Shown here: piece after piece, positions 12,136 through 24,214 of the stretch
Layout of the letters: every line of letters begins with the position of its first letter
Numbering within the stretch: the stretch's first letter is position 1
From: Symbiodinium natans
Taxonomy: Eukaryota > Sar > Dinophyceae > Suessiales > Symbiodiniaceae
DNA length: 64,000 bases
Direction: 5' to 3'
Assembly: GCA_905221605.1 (NCBI GenBank)
Contig: CAJNDS010000333.1
Span: forward strand, 23,501 to 87,500
Made by a program: the position numbers and the translations under genes
Notes under the pieces: model-generated
Database searches by the model: none
What the model saw: the letters and a program-made list of their open reading frames with translations, nothing else
What the model was told of the DNA's origin: nothing

Positions 12136-12445
12136 CCCAGCGCGTCCCCAAACAAGCACCGTGTCCCCAGCAAGCGCGACTTTCAACAGCGGGCCCCCAC
12201 TAAAGCAGGTGCAACATCATTGCTCACAAAGACTACAATCAGAGTGCAATGTTCGATCTTGTGTCGACTCCGAGTCTTTTTGTTGCTCAACTTTCCTTTG
12301 GGATTAGGCTGTCCAGCCTTCACGACGGTCCACTCGCTCCGAAGCTTCGGAAGTCGCCTGGTCTCTGCATGTCTCTGCTTTCTTTATTTTTGGGGATATT
12401 TTGGGTACCGGTCACACCGTGACCTTGACTGTTTTGCAATCTCAG

Positions 12446-13854
12446 GATTGTCGACTTTGTACAGGAAAGACTCTACACAAAGGAAGACGCCGATCCAAGC
12501 TTGTTCAGTGCCTATGAAAGACAGGCCGGAGGTTTGACAGGTTTCTGCATGGGGTGGAGTCGGGTAGAGTCGGGTAGGGAGAGGCTCTCGGGCCTCACAA
12601 TGCCTCCTGGATGTTTCCTGCAGGTGCAGCCTTGGAGCTCCGAGGCCTTCCTGATGTTTGTTGTGATGGTTGCTTTGTCTTTGGCTCAGTTCGGGACCTC
12701 CTGGCGTCCTAGCCGGGAATGTTGTAATGCTGTGGACGAAAGCTCCAATACGCAACTTCTGGTAGTCTAAGGTTTTCGTTGTGCCATTTCAGCTCGCTCC
12801 TCCAGCTGCCTGTGGCGCGAAATGTGCCTTGGTGGACATTGCTGGAGCCGAGGGTAAACAGTCGAAGTTGCAGATGAGTACGTCGTAGTCTGTCATACCG
12901 AATGATGGATGGGGTGCAGCATGGTGCAGCATGGTGCAGCAGTGGGAGGAGAGTGCTTTTGGCGTCATGTTGCTAAAGTTCCTGGGGCATGAAGCCTGGA
13001 GCGGCTTGTTGACGCTGTGTTGTTGGATGTTGTCTAGTACAATCCTAGTAGTAGCGGAATTCCCCCACATTGTTCCTTGATGTGCCTTTCATGCCTTCTC
13101 CGTTGATGAAATTGCTGCGAGCTCTTCTTGTTCGCAGGCGCGCTCGGAGCCTTTGGACAAGCCTTTGCTTCTGCCGGGATAAAAGCCATGTTGACACAAG
13201 ATGCCTAGTGCGATGCGAATGTGTGTGGGTGATGCGACAGACACACAGCGACAAATGGCCAGGCAGTACTTCCTGGCAGACACTCTGAAGCAGGCACGTA
13301 GGAGACCTTGCATGTCGAAGAGCAATTCTTTGTTCTATTTGTTGTTCCGGGGTGCCTGAAGCCAAAAGTGCATCAGTGCAGGCGTGCAGCTGACGTTGAG
13401 ATGTATGGCCCTGTGTGGCGGTCTGTCTTTGGTACATATGTGTACGTACTGCTATGGTCTAGTATGGAAGTTTTCTCGCTATACACGAGACGAAAGCGAA
13501 AGCGAGACGGTCACCACAAGCGTGCGCTGCCAGTTCCTGCCGCCAAACCGGGACACCTTCACGGCGATGCAACTGGTCTTGGCCTTGAAAGCGTTTTAAC
13601 CTTTTTTTGAGAAGCCATGTTCCCGTCAGACCTGGTTTGCCAGTTTACGCAAAGACTTGCATAAATGCGGTCGAATCCCGGAGATAAGGTTCAAATGTGA
13701 TGCATGTACTGAGAGTTTCGGCGAGATTCGATTCGTCGCCCCCTGGCCCCAATGTTTTCATGAGGCACCAGACGACATCAAGTATGTTGGGTATCTGGCT
13801 CCAGACAAGGTGGGCTGGAATGGTGTGCATGGATGGACAGCGTTAGCAGATGAG
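12446..13854 (+). CDS. Unidentified multi-exon gene
   Basis: Exons supported by splice sites and frame: 12446-12531 (after CTCAG, before GTTTGA), containing FVQERLYTKEDADPSLFSAY; 12624 to about 12703 (after CTGCAG, GC donor), containing ALELRGLPDVCCDGCFVFGS, which joins the first in phase 1. A possible third exon is 12793-12854 (CALVDIAGAEG). Less certain are about 13235-13287 (MARQYFLADTLKQ), about 13486-13600 (RCQFLPPNRDTFTAMQLVLA) and 13657-13854, which ends in a GTGAGC donor and contains FVAPWPQCFHEAPDDIKYVG. I do not recognise the protein. Whether all segments form one gene is inferred from strand and spacing. Confidence 0.4.
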
Positions 13855-13959
13855 GTGAGCTTGCGCCGTGCGTGGAAGACTTGGGGGCAGGAGAAGAGTC
13901 CAATCAGGTTGACGGAGTGGGTCGTCCTTGGCCCCGTCGCTCCCTCGGGAGTTTAGAAT

Positions 13960-14750
13960 GCCGATATGGGGTATTGTTACGATATGTTATGATAGAACGG
14001 ATATTGTTGAATGACAGTCGGACTTCATGGCACCATCATAATAGACGGCCCTTGGGAAAAGGCGCCATCTTCTCTTGCATTTCAGAGGAAGGCCTTAAAA
14101 AAAAGCAAGAGCTCCCTCGAAAGTTGGATGTGAGGACATTCATGCGTCTACAACCTTAACATTATGAGTGTGAAAGAGGTGAATGTACTGTCGATCCGGG
14201 GCTAGTTCGCCTGTCATGTAGTTCATTGGTACGGGATTCATGGGCAAGACTGACAGGTGGGATGGATTCCGGGTCTTTTCGAGAGGTTGTGCTGGGTCTT
14301 TTTCATAGGTTCACCACTGATGGTACCTTCATGACCCACATAAAGATAGGAAGCTTCCCCACAATTCATGCGACACCAGTAGTAACAATATTGTTTGGAA
14401 AGGATTTCGATCTGCCAGGTCTTTTGGCGTGTTCACTTCCGCCGTGCATTTCGTTCACATTGTTCACTCATTTACCCTTTATTCACACGATTACACTCAT
14501 ACTGTAATAAGAATGCGAAGAGAGCACTAATATTGTTTTTGCAAGCGAATGCAACGCATACGCACGAAAGACGGTATTGTCCAGGCGAAGTGAGCAAGAG
14601 TGCTTAACAAAGACATTTATTATAACGGCGCATTAATGGTGTTCATTTAGTATAGTATTCTTGTATCCCGCACAATATTTGTATTATCAAAAGCGCGGCA
14701 ACAATATAATTCATGTCTCACTTCGTTCATCTAGTAGTCCCAGTTCATTT
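13960..14750. other. AT-rich island
   Basis: Base composition is visibly lower in G+C than on either side, with runs such as TATTGTTACGATATG and AATATAATTCATG. No gene, RNA or clear repeat was found inside. The right edge leads into the degenerate repeats at 14750-15560. Confidence 0.5.
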
Positions 14751-15560
14751 TCGGAGAGATGCCTGTAGACAATTCCTTCACAACCAACACGAGCATTGTG
14801 TTGGCATATGGGGCGCGCTGTGGTGCTAAGCTCCACCAACACCCTCGTGCAAGCGTACCTTTCAGAACATGCCGACAAGCCACTGTTGCAACAAACCCAG
14901 AAATCCTTCCAAACCCGTCGTACAGCATTGCTGCATAACCCCTGGGACTCCTTTTCCCAAACACTTCATGCGAGCATTGTGTTTGCGTGTTAAATCTGAT
15001 TAAATCTGTGTAAGCTTAAGCTGGGGCTGCGCCGCTGCCGCCCCCCCCCAATCCCACCGCCTTTTCAAGGCGTGCAAGTTTTCTTGTACGAACGCCATGC
15101 TACAAGAGGAAACCCATCATTCGAGCATTCTGTGCCTCACGTTCTAAGTCCCTCGCACGAGCGTTGTGTTTGTACATGGGGCGCGGGAGGTGCTGCGCCC
15201 CCGCCGCCCCCAAATGGCCCAACCCCTCCGCTCGCTAAAGCCGTGCAATCTTGCTTTTCAGGAACATCATGACACCAGAAGGAGTTGCTGCACATAGATT
15301 CGTAATCCTTTCCCACTTTGTCATACGAGCATGCGGCAAAATCCTCAGACCCCTTTCGAAACGAAACCTTTGCCCCCCTGTGTGCTTTCGCCGTGCAATC
15401 TTCCGTTTAAGAACATCATGCCACACATGGTTTCGAAGAAAGAGTATAGAGAATACATCCCTTTTCCCTCCCAACAAACCAGAGAAGGCAAGATTTGGCG
15501 AAATAATCAGAAGCTTCCCTACAAAATCATGAAGGAGAGCGCTCCCTATTCTCCCCCCAA
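14750..15560. repeat. Degenerate tandem-like repeats, about 150-180 bp
   Basis: Several phrases recur in the same order with many changes: a CATGCGAGCATTGTGTTTG-like line (14750-14820, 14966-14990, 15120-15170), GGGGCGCG..TGCTGCGCCCCC, and GTGCAATCTT..CAGGAACATCATG (15245-15270, 15390-15425). This indicates an old, decayed array rather than coding sequence. Confidence 0.4.
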
Positions 15561-16190
15561 AATACCTCAAACATTGAGGACACAGAGGTTAGTTGGAAAA
15601 AACCAAGGAAAAAGGAAAACAAGGTCACGCTGCTGTTAGCGGCCGTGGACCGTCTGCACGAGGAAATGTGATTTTAACTTGAGAGGGGCTTTTGGAAGAC
15701 ATTCATTGTAGGACTTTCAGTGGCTCTAATGCGCTCGTTCAAACTTACCACGCCTGCCAGTGTTTTCAGCGTTTTCCAGTCGTCATGTCTGGGTTACGTT
15801 TATGTGTTTTTTGGGGCGGTTTTTGGAGTTTGTGCTTTCGGAGTGTGGAGGCACGTGTCAAGGCATTGCTGTAACCACGAAACCTGTAACCATAAAAGTA
15901 ATTCCTGCAATGTTGAACGGGTTTGGGGAGGTCAGGGTTTAGGTTGAGGGCTTTGGGTGGGCTTGCACTGTCTTTTTAAGGGGAGGGAACGGGTTTGGAA
16001 AGGTCAGGGTTTAGGTTGATGGCTTTGGCCTTGCGCAGAGATGTTAAAACCGCAACACCGCTAGTGTTCTGGAGAGTTTGGGTACCTTCACAAATTGAAG
16101 GTTACTAGTTTGCACCGGCCAATGCTTTCGATAGTCGCTTGACCCGGAAGCCACTACGGAGAAACGAGTCGTCAAGATGGGTGCAAATGC
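15561..16190. other. No recognisable gene
   Basis: A short direct duplication is visible: GGGTTTGG(G/A)(G/A)AGGTCAGGGTTTAGGTTGA occurs at about 15919-15945 and 15990-16019. Nothing else was recognised. Confidence 0.4.
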
Positions 16191-16195
16191 CCACA

Positions 16196-16730
16196 ACCAA
16201 CCTCACTCTGCCCTCCTCCCCTCCCCCTCCCCACTGTCTCCCCCCCCCCTCCCCCACCCCTTCCCTTCCACCCCCCCCCCTCTCCCCCCTCCATTCCCTG
16301 CAAAAGCTTCAACCCTCCCCGAAACAGCTTGAAATCAGCGTTTTCCCGCGCGTGAGCGAAAACAACTGGAGAACGGTTGTCCCGAAAGCATTTTCAAGAC
16401 CTCGCGTCAAGCCATCCATCCATGCATCATCCATCGCGACATCCATCCATGCATCAACGATAACGAAGAACCTCCCACGCGCCAGGCAACGCCGGAACAC
16501 GCAGAGGGTTGTCGTTCGCCGACGAAAATGCGAACGCCTCCCAGCGCGAATTTTGGCCAACCCTACCTCGTGCTTTAAATCATATTAGTTTAAGGAGGAA
16601 GAAAGAGCGAATCCATGAAATCCATCACGCCATCCATGCATGCATCATCCATAACGACATCCATCACGACATCCAGAAAACGAAAGCTCTCCCCGAAGAC
16701 CACCTCCGCTGAAAAGCCCTCCACCATGCT
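16196..16730. repeat. Pyrimidine tract and ATCC microsatellites
   Basis: A C/T-only-like tract (CCCTCCCC and similar) covers about 16200-16300. Two related CATCCATC/GCATGCATC clusters follow, at about 16412-16465 and 16615-16675. Each is followed by a similar GAAAACGAAAGC or AACGATAACG segment, so the second looks like a diverged duplicate of the first. Confidence 0.6.
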
Positions 16731-16986
16731 TTCGGGAACAATGCACAAAAGGAGAGCCCACCAAATGTGACCCAGGTCAGTGAGGTCATGAAGTATGACT
16801 TCAAGAATCAATGTGAGGCCGGTTTTGTTGTGGTAAGATCATGGAAGTGATGTCGTGAACAGAACGCGGCCTGCCAGTTGATACAAGCCACAGGTCTATG
16901 CCGTGAATCCGTGCTTCAGGCAGCAAGAGCACTTGGCGAGCTGGTGAAAGCCATGATTTTGTTCATGAGTCAGATGGTCTTGTGAT

Positions 16987-17440
16987 GTGTACGAGAAGCT
17001 GCTGTTCTGTGGCTTGGTCTCTAGTCCAGAGTGTTGTCGAGACAGGCAGTGGCAAAAGGACGTCGACAAGGTGATTCCGCTCAAAGCATTTGCCCTGGCC
17101 AGGGATGGGGCAGCAACAGGCAAGCCGCGATTCTGGACTGTGTATCCATGTCCTCGGACTAGGTCCGCACACAAGTCTCATGCTCATGCTTGCGTTCTGA
17201 GGATATACACGTTGGGGTCGTCGCCTCTGGCACGGCTGTGTGCTTCTCAGTGAGTAGGGAAAGGCACAAAAGAAGTCCGTCGTGGATGCCCGATTCTGTC
17301 AGTGTTTCAGAGCATGTGGCTTCGTGACACAATTTCCATCTCCTTCTTGTCTCAGAAACGCCTGGGGAAGAAGATCTTCATCCAGGGCCTCGCGCAAGTG
17401 TCTGCTGTTCTCGGCTTAGACTGCCCATGTACACAAGGGC
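16987..17440 (+). CDS. Candidate exons, unidentified
   Basis: At 16987-17160 one frame reads VYEKLLFCGLVSSPE, then VIPLKAFALARDGAATGKP and RFWTVYPCP. After TTGTCTCAG at 17347-17355 a second segment reads KRLGKKIFIQGLAQVSAVLG. Composition is coding-like and non-repetitive. No family is recognised and the frame between the two was not established. Confidence 0.35.
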
Positions 17441-17721
17441 TGCGAAAACCGTAGAGCTCATAGAGCAAACATGATCAAACACTGTCCCAAACACAAGTGC
17501 AGGCTTTGTGATGATGTCGCACAGTCACATCATTCTTTCCTCGATCTGCATCCTGAAAGTAGACAGGTGAGGGTTTGGGGGATTCTGAAGTTGTCCTAGA
17601 AGGTTTTCAGGCGTGTTCCAGTGAACAGAACTGTGCCATCGCTGTGCTTGTCTGGGAGTCCAGGGCACCGAATTTACCTTGGCGGGTTGCGCAGGGAAGC
17701 GTTGCGTGGGGAAGCTAGCGC

Positions 17722-17846
17722 TGCTCAGATGCTATAGGCGTGTTCGGCAGGCTTCTGTTTGAAACACTTGTGGCTATATTGGTTTTCATGGTGATCTGTG
17801 GCAAGGCCCTCACAGCTGATGGCCTGGTTCTCAGATGGAACGTCAG
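17722..17846 (+). CDS. Candidate exon with one membrane segment
   Basis: One frame encodes VFGRLLFETLVAILVFMVIC followed by GKALTADGLVLRWN, a typical single hydrophobic span with polar flanks. It is not connected to other exons. It could equally be a chance hydrophobic ORF. Confidence 0.25.
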
Positions 17847-17984
17847 TGCAAGGCAGCCTTCACTGGCCGTGGTGATGGTAGGGCAGTGTACGGGGTCAGT
17901 AATGGTCAGTACACGTATCTCTAAGCATGCCATGGCTGCAAAGTAGTTAATACCATAGTTTTCAAACGCCTCGTGTTCCCCACC

Positions 17985-18260
17985 CTCGGTGTGGGGTTGT
18001 CAGCTTTCGACTCAGATGCTCTCCTCCGAGTCTCCTGTACTCCTCGCCCGGGCCTCCGCCCCTGAAGTGCCAACCGCAGAGAATCCCGCAGAGAAGGACA
18101 AAAATCTGCAATCCCGCAGTGTCCTTGGAACGCATACCCCCCAAAAAACCCCACAAGTATCTCTGGAGTGTCCACCTCCAGAGAAGCCCATGGAGCATGT
18201 CTGTGGAGTGCTCGCCCTCAGAGAATCCCGCCCGCAGAGAGTATCAAGAATGCCCACCGC
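17985..18260. repeat. Degenerate ~32-bp units with GAGAATCCCGC core, locus 1
   Basis: The phrase GGAGTGnCCnCCnnCAGAGAATCCCGC is repeated with variation (CGCAGAGAATCCCGCAGAG, ATCTGCAATCCCGCAGTG, CTCTGGAGTGTCCACCTCCA, CCTCAGAGAATCCCGCCCGC). Related stretches occur at about 25985-26310 and 59410-59500. The unit structure is loose, suggesting an old minisatellite-like family. Confidence 0.5.
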
Positions 18261-18460
18261 AGAATCCAAGAGCTGCGGATGCTCGGGAAGAGGCGCTTCA
18301 CGGTCCTGGCAGTCCCATATCGACCCATACCGATTTGCTACAGTCATGGCTGCAGAAAACGTCGTTTTGTTATTGATGCACTTCCACTTCAATTTCGTGC
18401 AGTTTGGAACTTTTCTGTTGACAGCATTGGTTCATATCGATTCATTTGTGCACTTCTCAG

Positions 18461-18842
18461 GCCGCGCTATTTTAGTCTGCGATGAAGAGGATGAGGAAGT
18501 CCTCGGTGGAAAGCTGGAGGATGCTTTGGACATCTTCAGACTCACGTCATACGACGGATGGCATGCTATCTGGTTGTTGCTTGGTTTCCCTGAGCTGCCT
18601 GAATATTCGCAGGACATATTGGAGGCTCAGGAATGGAAGGCTCAAAGCCAGTGCCTGCGATTGTGTGTTCTGCACACGCACGACGTCCCTGATGTCGGTG
18701 AAGTCCAATGGCTGCAGAACAAGTCGTCCCCTTCTTGTCCAGACTGACAGGACTTGGAGAAGATTGGCGACTTGCCCCGAGACCCTGAGAAAGATGTCTT
18801 GGACTTAGCTTTGGGCCTCGAAGCGTTCTTCGGCCGGTGCAG
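18461..18842 (+). CDS. Two-exon acidic coding segment, unidentified
   Basis: Exon 18461-18612 starts after CACTTCTCAG and ends at CAG|GACATA (GA donor). Exon 18751-18842 starts after CTGACAG|GAC and ends at AG|GTAG. They join in phase 0, and the boundary sequence CAGGAC is present at both ends of the 138-bp intron. The product contains VCDEEDEEVLGGKLEDALDI, SYDGWHAIWLLLGFPELPEY and LEKIGDLPRDPEKDVLDLAL. A possible 16-base next exon is 18874-18889. No family is recognised; upstream sequence at 18340-18450 may hold earlier exons. Confidence 0.5.
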
Positions 18843-19042
18843 GTAGTTCAACACAGTGCTTGCCTTCCTCCAGGCAGCAGGGTGGAAAGGTAGGCAAAGT
18901 TTTTTTTGTATCAGGGACCCCCAAGCACCAGCCACCGGCCTTTGCTGACGACCTGAGACTTGAGCTATCTTGTATTGGCTTCACGCTCCCGCGCAGCCCG
19001 CTTCAGATGCAGAGCACAGACGGACAAAGATGCACTGATACG

Positions 19043-19045
<3 letters not shown>

Positions 19046-19100
<55 letters not shown>

Positions 19101-19162
19101 ACTGCTGCGGCTGCGGCTGCCGCTGCCGCTGCCATTGTCGCTGCCGCCACCGCCGCCGCCAG
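19046..19162. repeat. (CTG)n / (CNG)n trinucleotide repeat
   Basis: About 18 uninterrupted CTG units (19046-19100) are followed by mixed CTG, CGG, CCG and CCA triplets to 19162. It reads as poly-Cys, poly-Ala or poly-Ser in different frames. Coding status is undecided; it lies a few hundred bases after the exons at 18461-18842. Confidence 0.9.
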
Positions 19163-20201
19163 TTTTAGGATGTTCTGGCCATCCTGTTCTGAATGTGACA
19201 GAGGTAATTTGCATTTTGGCGGTTACAACCAAGGCAGCCCTGGAAGTCCTCCAGAAGGGCCGTTTGAGGCGTGTTTCTGTGTATCATGTTGGACTTTGTT
19301 GGGGAGTTGAGGTGTATTGAGATCCTCACAAAGGCTCCGAGACATTTCAGAGCCAGCATGTGCCGTTTGCTTTCAGGCTCAAGGCTGATTGCTCTCTCTC
19401 ACACAGACATTCAAACATGCATCGCAACGGAAGATGACCGAAATGCGTAGCGTAGCTGCCAACCGCGAACATCTGCGAACCGCGGGGCTCCAGACATGTC
19501 ACGCCATTGTCCAGGTTGCACAATTCTGCACAATGCCATGCTGTGATGTCGCCAAACGGTCCGAGCGACTCCGGGCATCTGTTTGGTTGGAGTCCAAGCA
19601 TGTCGAAGCTGTTAAGGATTGCTCAGACGTGGTTGCTTGGAGCTATGGTGACAAGCTTCTGCCGGCAGTACGCTGCAGACAGTCTCTCTGAGCAACTGCT
19701 TGAAGGCAATGACTACCGACATCAAGTTGCGCCATGAACCCAGAAATGGCCTAAACTTTGTGCACTTCCGGAGCAGCACTTTCGCCTCCGGCTGTCGTAA
19801 ATTTCTTGGCATCGCATGCGTCTGGGGGCTGTGCTTCTCAGCCTTGAGAGTCTGCGTTTAAACACGTGGCGTTCACCAGTTCTCATGTCATTTTGAAGTG
19901 CCTCATGTTTACTTGAAGGCTGGAATTAAAGCAGTCGGGCGATCAGCTGTTGGGACCATAACGGGTTTACTTGACTACTTGGCCCACTGTGCTCTGCTAT
20001 CCACTCAGCTCGGTCTTTCTTACAGATTAAACAAAAACAAGTGTTCTGTCGCGCAGCCATGTCAGCTAGGACTGCCTTTCCATGCTTTGCGAACATGTTG
20101 TAAACAAGTCCGGCAATGCAAGGCTTCGACGCAGATACAGTACCTGAAAGCACACGCCACATGCCACGACATAGCCTCAGTTCTCCGCATCTTGAGACGC
20201 C
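19163..20201. other. No recognisable gene
   Basis: Overlapping ORFs up to about 106 codons exist on both strands without motifs or a consistent exon chain. No RNA gene or repeat was seen. Confidence 0.45.
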
Positions 20202-21260
20202 ATGGGCCCGTCCGATGACAAGTCCCCGTTGCAGACTGCACAAGATCTTCTCGGGGTGATCAGAGCTGGTCTGGGCACTGCTGGGGACATCAAGGCGTTG
20301 CTTGGTCTAGGGGTCGTGGGCCTGGCTGCCGCAGCGGTGAGGCAATGCCACAATGTGAGGCCCGTCGTTCGACTTTACGATCGACTCCTCAAGGAAGCAG
20401 GGCCTCTGGTGGGTGTTCTACCGTGCCTTGCATGAAGGGAAAGCCCTTATCTTGCAGGGCCGCAACAAGGAGGGCAAGACAACCCTTCTCTGCAGCGCCC
20501 TGCCGTGGTACCATCGGCGAGGCTCATGGGCCTACTACGGCCTGCATTTCAACGGCGGGCACGGCAAAACCGTCAGCAACTTCGAAAAGTGGCACACCGT
20601 CCAGCTCTTTGGGAACCTCAACATGGCTCTCTGGAGATCCAGTACGCCGTCGACACCTACTATGATAAGCAGCACCTGCGGGTCTTGCTACGCACTTGGT
20701 CAACGTCCGCACTCTCGCCGGAGGCAGGCTCCACGCTCAACTTGATGAAGCGCGGGCCCTGGTTCAGGTTGTGGAGCGTCTGGGCAGCGGCGTGGGAGTT
20801 GACAACGAAGATCACCCTTCCTTTGCCTTCGCGAACGTGAATGTTCGTCAGGGAGTTCGCCTAATTCAGCGGATCTGCAGGACCTCTTCGGCAAATGCGG
20901 CCGGAACATCCTACAAGCAGGTGCTTGCCGAGATCGAGAATGGCGCTGTCGAGAAGGGCACGCAGAGAGGCCCGGACGGCCAGCCGACCTTCACGCCGGA
21001 GGAGATGGAGGAGCAGATGGAGTTTGTGAAGCGATGCTTGAAGTCCCACGATGCAGGTGCTCGATGCCATGGAGCCTGAGTGGACGAAGCGACTGGAAGG
21101 CGCGGGGTCCAAGCCTGCTGTTGCGGAGCCCCTGGCTGAGCACATCCGGCGCATCCTCGGCAACCCAGTCCCAGACCCGCCAGCGCAAGCAGAAGAACCG
21201 AACGAGCAGGGCAAGGGCCAGTTCGGAGTAGACGCAGAGCAGCTCGTGTCAGAATCGAGC
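20202..21260 (+). pseudogene. P-loop NTPase-like coding stretch with frame breaks
   Basis: High-quality coding sequence runs almost without gaps but changes frame. From ATG 20202, MGPSDDKSPLQTAQDLLGV and RLYDRLLKEAG are in one frame. The next frame gives FYRALHEGKALILQGRNKEG, with a Walker A-like GRNKEGKTT at 20458-20484. Then come IQYAVDTYYDKQHLRVLLRT, then LDEARALVQVVERLGSGVGV and NVNVRQGVRLIQRICR, then VLDAMEPEWTKRLEG, each in a shifted frame. No GT/GC/GA...AG|G pair fits the tight junctions, so the copy looks like a decayed or mis-assembled intron-poor gene. Alternatives are tiny introns I failed to place or sequence errors. The family is not identified beyond a likely nucleotide-binding loop. 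Confidence 0.45.
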
Positions 21261-21627
21261 CAGTCTGAGCGTCAGTTGTTTGCACTCACAAGTCATGTTT
21301 CAGAATTGCTGTGAGCATCATGTGGTTGCGCTGAGATGAGCTGGGAGATTTGCACGAAGTCCACAAAAGGCCCAAGCTGGCTTTGGAAGCACTGCACTCT
21401 CTTCCGTTCTTTGCTCACGTCGCTTTCTTGTCGCCTTTGTTTCGTTTCTCGTTCTGGTTTTGCCGATGGCTTGTCTGTTGCTCAGGCGGCTGCTCGAGGC
21501 AGCACGGAAGGCCCAGGTCCAGGAGGCGTGCACACGCTTTCGCTTCAAATCTCACGGGGAGAAGTGAGAATTGAGAGTGAGGGTGAGGTGAGGGCGTGAG
21601 AGTGTAAGAGATGAAAAAAGAAAGAAA

Positions 21628-22474
<847 letters not shown>

Positions 22475-22549
22475 TGAGAGAGAGGGTGAGGGTGAGGGCG
22501 AGGGCATGGGCGAGGGCGAGGGAGACGGGAGAGAGACAAACAAAAACAC

Positions 22550-22550
<1 letters not shown>

Positions 22551-22583
<33 letters not shown>
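22551..22583. repeat. (GA)n microsatellite
   Basis: About 16 GA units lie between an A-rich segment and ordinary sequence, 80 bp downstream of the large GT/GC array. Confidence 0.9.
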
Positions 22584-22585
<2 letters not shown>

Positions 22586-23140
22586 TTGTTGCTTGCCTGA
22601 CTTGAGGTCGGTTGTTAGAGATGGGATAGGTCCACCACAGAGCTTCTGCTTTCCGTACGTACAGCCCAAATAGCAACTCTTTTCCGGACTTAGCACTCAT
22701 TCGAATGAGCGAAGCCTCTACGCACGACAACGTAAATCCTCGGAAGTCCTCACCACTCCCCTTTTCCCTCGTGGGTCCCTGGGTGTTGGTCGTTGGAGTT
22801 GGGGCTTTTGTTTGTTGGGAAAAGGGGAGCCCTTTGTTTCATGGTATCTGGTCACCGAATCTGAGACATGGGAACCAATCTTGGAGGGGTAAGGTCCTAA
22901 TTAGTGGGCGGGATCCACCTATCGATCCAATTTGTCCCAATGAGGGCGTTTTCAGTCACAATAGTTGCGAGGTCAAGGTGCCTGGGAGGATCTACTTCTG
23001 ATCACCTTCTCCAGCTGTGTGTTGCTAGCTGTAGTACTCACGTTGTCCCGGAGCCCCAAGACACCGATCAACCCGCTGCACTCTGTAACGCACGCCTTCG
23101 GGCGGTCCTCCCCAATACGGGGGGGTCAAGTGCGCAGAAA
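22584..23140. other. No recognisable gene
   Basis: No exon chain or RNA gene was found. One ORF of 98 codons (22705-23001, +) has no motif and no matching splice sites. Confidence 0.45.
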
Positions 23141-23142
23141 TA

Positions 23143-23194
<52 letters not shown>

Positions 23195-23214
23195 CAGAGA
23201 GACAGAGAGAGAGC
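23141..23214. repeat. (GAAA)n then (GA)n microsatellite
   Basis: About ten AAAG/GAAA units pass into GA and GACA units. A second array with the same order reversed in context (GAAA then GGGA) lies at 29307-29370. Confidence 0.9.
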
Positions 23215-24214
23215 GCAACTGCCGGCTTGCGGCCAGCAACTCGAACATTTAGAATGCGTTGTGTCGACAGTTTGAAACGCACATGCAGGGCCAACCCTTG
23301 CCAGTAGAGCGTTAAGCAAGATCAGCAACAAGACGCACTGAAGCATCAGAAAAGTGCAGAGGCTACAACTTACATCTTACAAGCTCGACCGAGCCCCTCG
23401 CGAAGCAACTCGCGTGGAGGCACAGCGAGCCCACCCGCTGATGGAAGCAGATGGAAGCAGAGTCAACTCCAACCGCAAACCCACCACCGTGTGAGCGTGT
23501 TTCCCCTGCGACAGTGCTTTTCCATGTGGCCGCCACACCTCAAACCAATTTCATAGGAACGAAGTTCCCAGCCGGGAGGGTTTCGAGCTTCGTTCGTGTG
23601 GTTTTGTGTCCCTTTGCATCGGTCCCGACGGGGAGTTCAGGTTGAAAATCTTCTGGAGATGGGCGTGGGCCTCAGCACTGCTTCGCTTCGCTGGGATTTG
23701 CGGCCATGGATGGCCATAGTTATCTTCCCCGTCACTTCATGAACATATCATGTCACTCCATATGCAGCTTGATCATGCGCCAGCCAGCAAGTCTTATGTG
23801 CAGATGAAGTTCCGGCCGAATTCGGAATAAGTCACATGGCCTGGCGGAGTTTTGCCAGTATGTAGAGGACATGTACTAGCAATTAACACTGTCGCTCTGC
23901 GTTCGACATTTCTCAGGGTGTCCAGAAAACGCAGGCAAGTCTTTGAATCTGCCTCAGCCATCCGACGGAAAGCATGGGACCATGCTAGTGACCAACGTTG
24001 TCTCGGCAGCCCCTGCTTGCAAACACTGCGACCTAGTTAGTTCCTGGAACATGCTATCAACGAGCTCGCGATCAGCAGCTGGATGCCCGTCTAGGACCCG
24101 TGATCGATGACCAAAAAATCTTGTGGGTTCAAGAAGTCAGAGGGCCACGTGCACTGCAATTGCTGAACCATGTCTGAACTGCAGGCATCTAGCACGCACT
24201 TCAAAACCGTTCAG
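23215..24214. other. No confident gene
   Basis: A TTTCTCAG|G site at about 23917 precedes a short coding-like stretch, VSRKRRQVFESASAIRRKAW, that could be a 5' exon of the ankyrin-like gene downstream. I could not support it further. Confidence 0.3.

Noticed and set aside
12680-12690. Relic of the dinoflagellate spliced leader (TTTGGCTCA-like)
   Set aside because: Only a short partial match within a coding-like exon; the rest of the leader is absent.
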